A DNA stretch of 6,746 bases from an uncultured Bacilli bacterium (GTDB lineage Bacteria > Bacillota_I > Bacilli_A > RF39 > UBA660): NCBI GenBank assembly GCA_910586635.1, contig CAJUJA010000064.1, positions 1 to 6,746 on the forward strand, in the 5' to 3' direction. Shown here piece after piece: positions 6,390 through 6,746 of the stretch (position 1 is its first letter; each line of letters begins with the position of its first letter). A program made the position numbers and the translations under genes. The notes beneath the pieces were generated by a model that did not search any database, was not told the origin of the DNA, and saw nothing but the letters and a program-made list of their open reading frames with translations.

Positions 6390-6398
6390 ATTTTATCA
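6390..6398 (-). promoter_or_regulatory. possible extended -10 promoter for the zinc-ribbon gene
   Basis: The minus strand reads TG-A-TAAAAT, an extended -10 with one mismatch, 24 nt upstream of the zinc-ribbon start. A poor -35 (TTATAT, 6413-6418) lies 17 nt further up. An alternative perfect TATAAT at 6422-6427 on the same strand, without a good -35, would give a leader near 50 nt. Confidence 0.33.
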
Positions 6399-6412
6399 TA
6401 TTTCTGATTAAA

Positions 6413-6428
6413 ATATAATCCATTATAT
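6413..6428. repeat. perfect 7-2-7 dyad with TATAAT on both strands in the divergent intergenic region
   Basis: ATATAAT-CC-ATTATAT is a perfect inverted repeat between the divergent zinc-ribbon and 47-aa genes. It places a consensus TATAAT at 6414-6419 on the plus strand and at 6422-6427 on the minus strand. A second imperfect dyad, GATTA-N5-TAATC (6406-6420), overlaps it. It could be a symmetric bidirectional -10 or an operator. Neither strand has a clear -35, and AT-rich DNA gives such dyads by chance fairly often. Confidence 0.35.
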
Positions 6429-6495
6429 ACTTTTTCTTTCTATTTCATAGGTTACTATTATATTTATTTTTTTTATTCATTAATATATTATATTG

Positions 6496-6503
6496 AAAGG
6501 AGG
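6496..6503 (+). promoter_or_regulatory. strong ribosome-binding site of the 47-codon gene
   Basis: AAAGGAGG, an almost full match to the 16S anti-Shine-Dalgarno complement, sits nine bases ahead of the ATG at 6513. It is the best ribosome site in the window and is the main reason for accepting such a short gene. Confidence 0.85.
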
Positions 6504-6512
6504 ATTTATATT

Positions 6513-6656
6513 ATGTACGTATATCCTGCTTGTTGTTCTAATAATAACAACGACAATTATGGCTCTGGTTGGATTTGGGCTATTATTATTGTAGTAATCA
6601 TTATATTCTTCTTATTCTCAGGAAGTGGATTCAGAGGGAACTCTAATAATTGCTAA
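6513..6656 (+). CDS. tiny single-span membrane protein (47 aa)
   Basis: A 47-codon gene, ATG to TAA, on the opposite strand from all its neighbours. The product starts MYVYPACCSNNNNDNYGSG (1-19). One strongly hydrophobic segment follows at about 20-35 (WIWAIIIVVIIIFFLF), then a short SGSGFRGNSNNC tail (36-47). Features are a Cys7-Cys8 pair, a run of four Asn, Gly/Ser flanks, Trp at the start of the span and a C-terminal Cys. The design (short polar Tyr/Gly/Asn/Cys head, single span, tiny tail) recalls the YjcZ-type tiny sporulation proteins of Bacillus, but I see no specific family signature and the likeness may be compositional. Support for a real gene: the AAAGGAGG ribosome site, a membrane-protein composition unlike random translation, and a hairpin terminator starting 13 nt after the stop. 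No firm promoter is visible; a plus-strand TATAAT at 6414-6419 would give a leader near 87 nt. Confidence 0.82.
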   Translation: MYVYPACCSNNNNDNYGSGWIWAIIIVVIIIFFLFSGSGFRGNSNNC

Positions 6657-6668
6657 CAAAACCAGATT

Positions 6669-6696
6669 AAAAAAATTGGAATTTTCCAATTTTTTT
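6669..6696 (+). terminator. intrinsic terminator of the 47-codon gene, possibly bidirectional
   Basis: A perfect 12-bp stem, AAAAAAATTGGA (6669-6680) with TCCAATTTTTTT (6685-6696), loop ATTT, followed by CTTT. The lower stem is A:U and runs into a U tract, the usual form in AT-rich genomes. It begins 13 nt after the stop of the 47-codon gene. The A run on the left would serve as a U tract for minus-strand transcripts arriving from the right, so it could act both ways. Confidence 0.78.
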
Positions 6697-6746
6697 CTTT
6701 ATTCAAATCTCAACCGCACCATTTTATTTATAATTTAATTCTATAT

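Noticed and set aside
6700..6746. Possible tail of a minus-strand gene entering from the right edge (in-frame TAA at 6724-6726)
   Set aside because: Only about seven codons are visible, with no composition or motif to judge; other frames also close at once. Nothing can be supported here.
1..6746. Mycoplasma-type genetic code (TGA as Trp), suggested by low GC and the Acholeplasma-like glycosyltransferase
   Set aside because: TGA ends two genes exactly at ATGA overlaps with real downstream starts, and conserved Trp residues in TpiA and Pgk use TGG.
1..6746. CRISPR arrays, insertion sequences, phage or defence modules
   Set aside because: No regularly spaced repeats, terminal inverted repeats, transposase, integrase or nuclease-like ORFs were found on either strand.

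Overview
The window comes from a low-GC bacterium, roughly 30% G+C by eye. It has Shine-Dalgarno sites (GGAGG or GGTGA) ahead of nearly every gene, Gram-positive-type lipoprotein and membrane proteins, and a glycolipid glucosyltransferase of the kind found in Bacilli and Acholeplasma. TGA is a real stop here: it ends the glycosyltransferase and the GNAT-like gene, each in a 4-nt overlap with the next start. Trp is encoded by TGG. The standard bacterial code (table 11) therefore applies, and Mycoplasma-type code 4 is excluded. A gut-type, reduced-genome Bacillota/Bacilli lineage (RF39- or Erysipelotrichia-like) or a relative of Acholeplasma fits best; that placement is inference.

Seven features lie on the minus strand and are read from right to left. 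First is a zinc-ribbon membrane protein (5350-6366). Then comes a tight block: phosphoglycerate kinase pgk (4152-5324), a small degenerate GNAT-like protein (3679-4143), a GT4 diacylglycerol glucosyltransferase-like enzyme (2450-3682) and triosephosphate isomerase tpiA (1761-2453). The last three genes of the block are joined by ATGA overlaps. After an 89-nt gap with a possible promoter come a YdcC-type LolA-like lipoprotein (673-1671), a membrane-anchored thioredoxin-like protein that lacks its CxxC (77-622), and a tRNA-Asn(GUU) cut off by the left edge of the window (1-54). No strong terminator was found inside this block, so read-through along much of it is possible.

On the plus strand at the right end is one gene of only 47 codons (6513-6656). 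It has an excellent ribosome-binding site and is followed by a clear hairpin terminator. It encodes a tiny single-span membrane protein with Asn/Gly-rich ends and Cys at both ends, and is divergent from the zinc-ribbon gene across an AT-rich, dyad-containing region. The last 50 bases hold no supported gene.

Two consecutive-substrate glycolytic enzymes (Pgk and TpiA) are translated together with a membrane glycolipid enzyme and a cofactor-less GNAT-like protein. The remaining protein genes are mostly envelope proteins of unknown function. No CRISPR array, insertion sequence, prophage or obvious defence system is visible. The most novel-looking items are the 47-aa protein, the degenerate thioredoxin-like and GNAT-like proteins, the divergent TpiA, and two overlapping start signals ahead of pgk.
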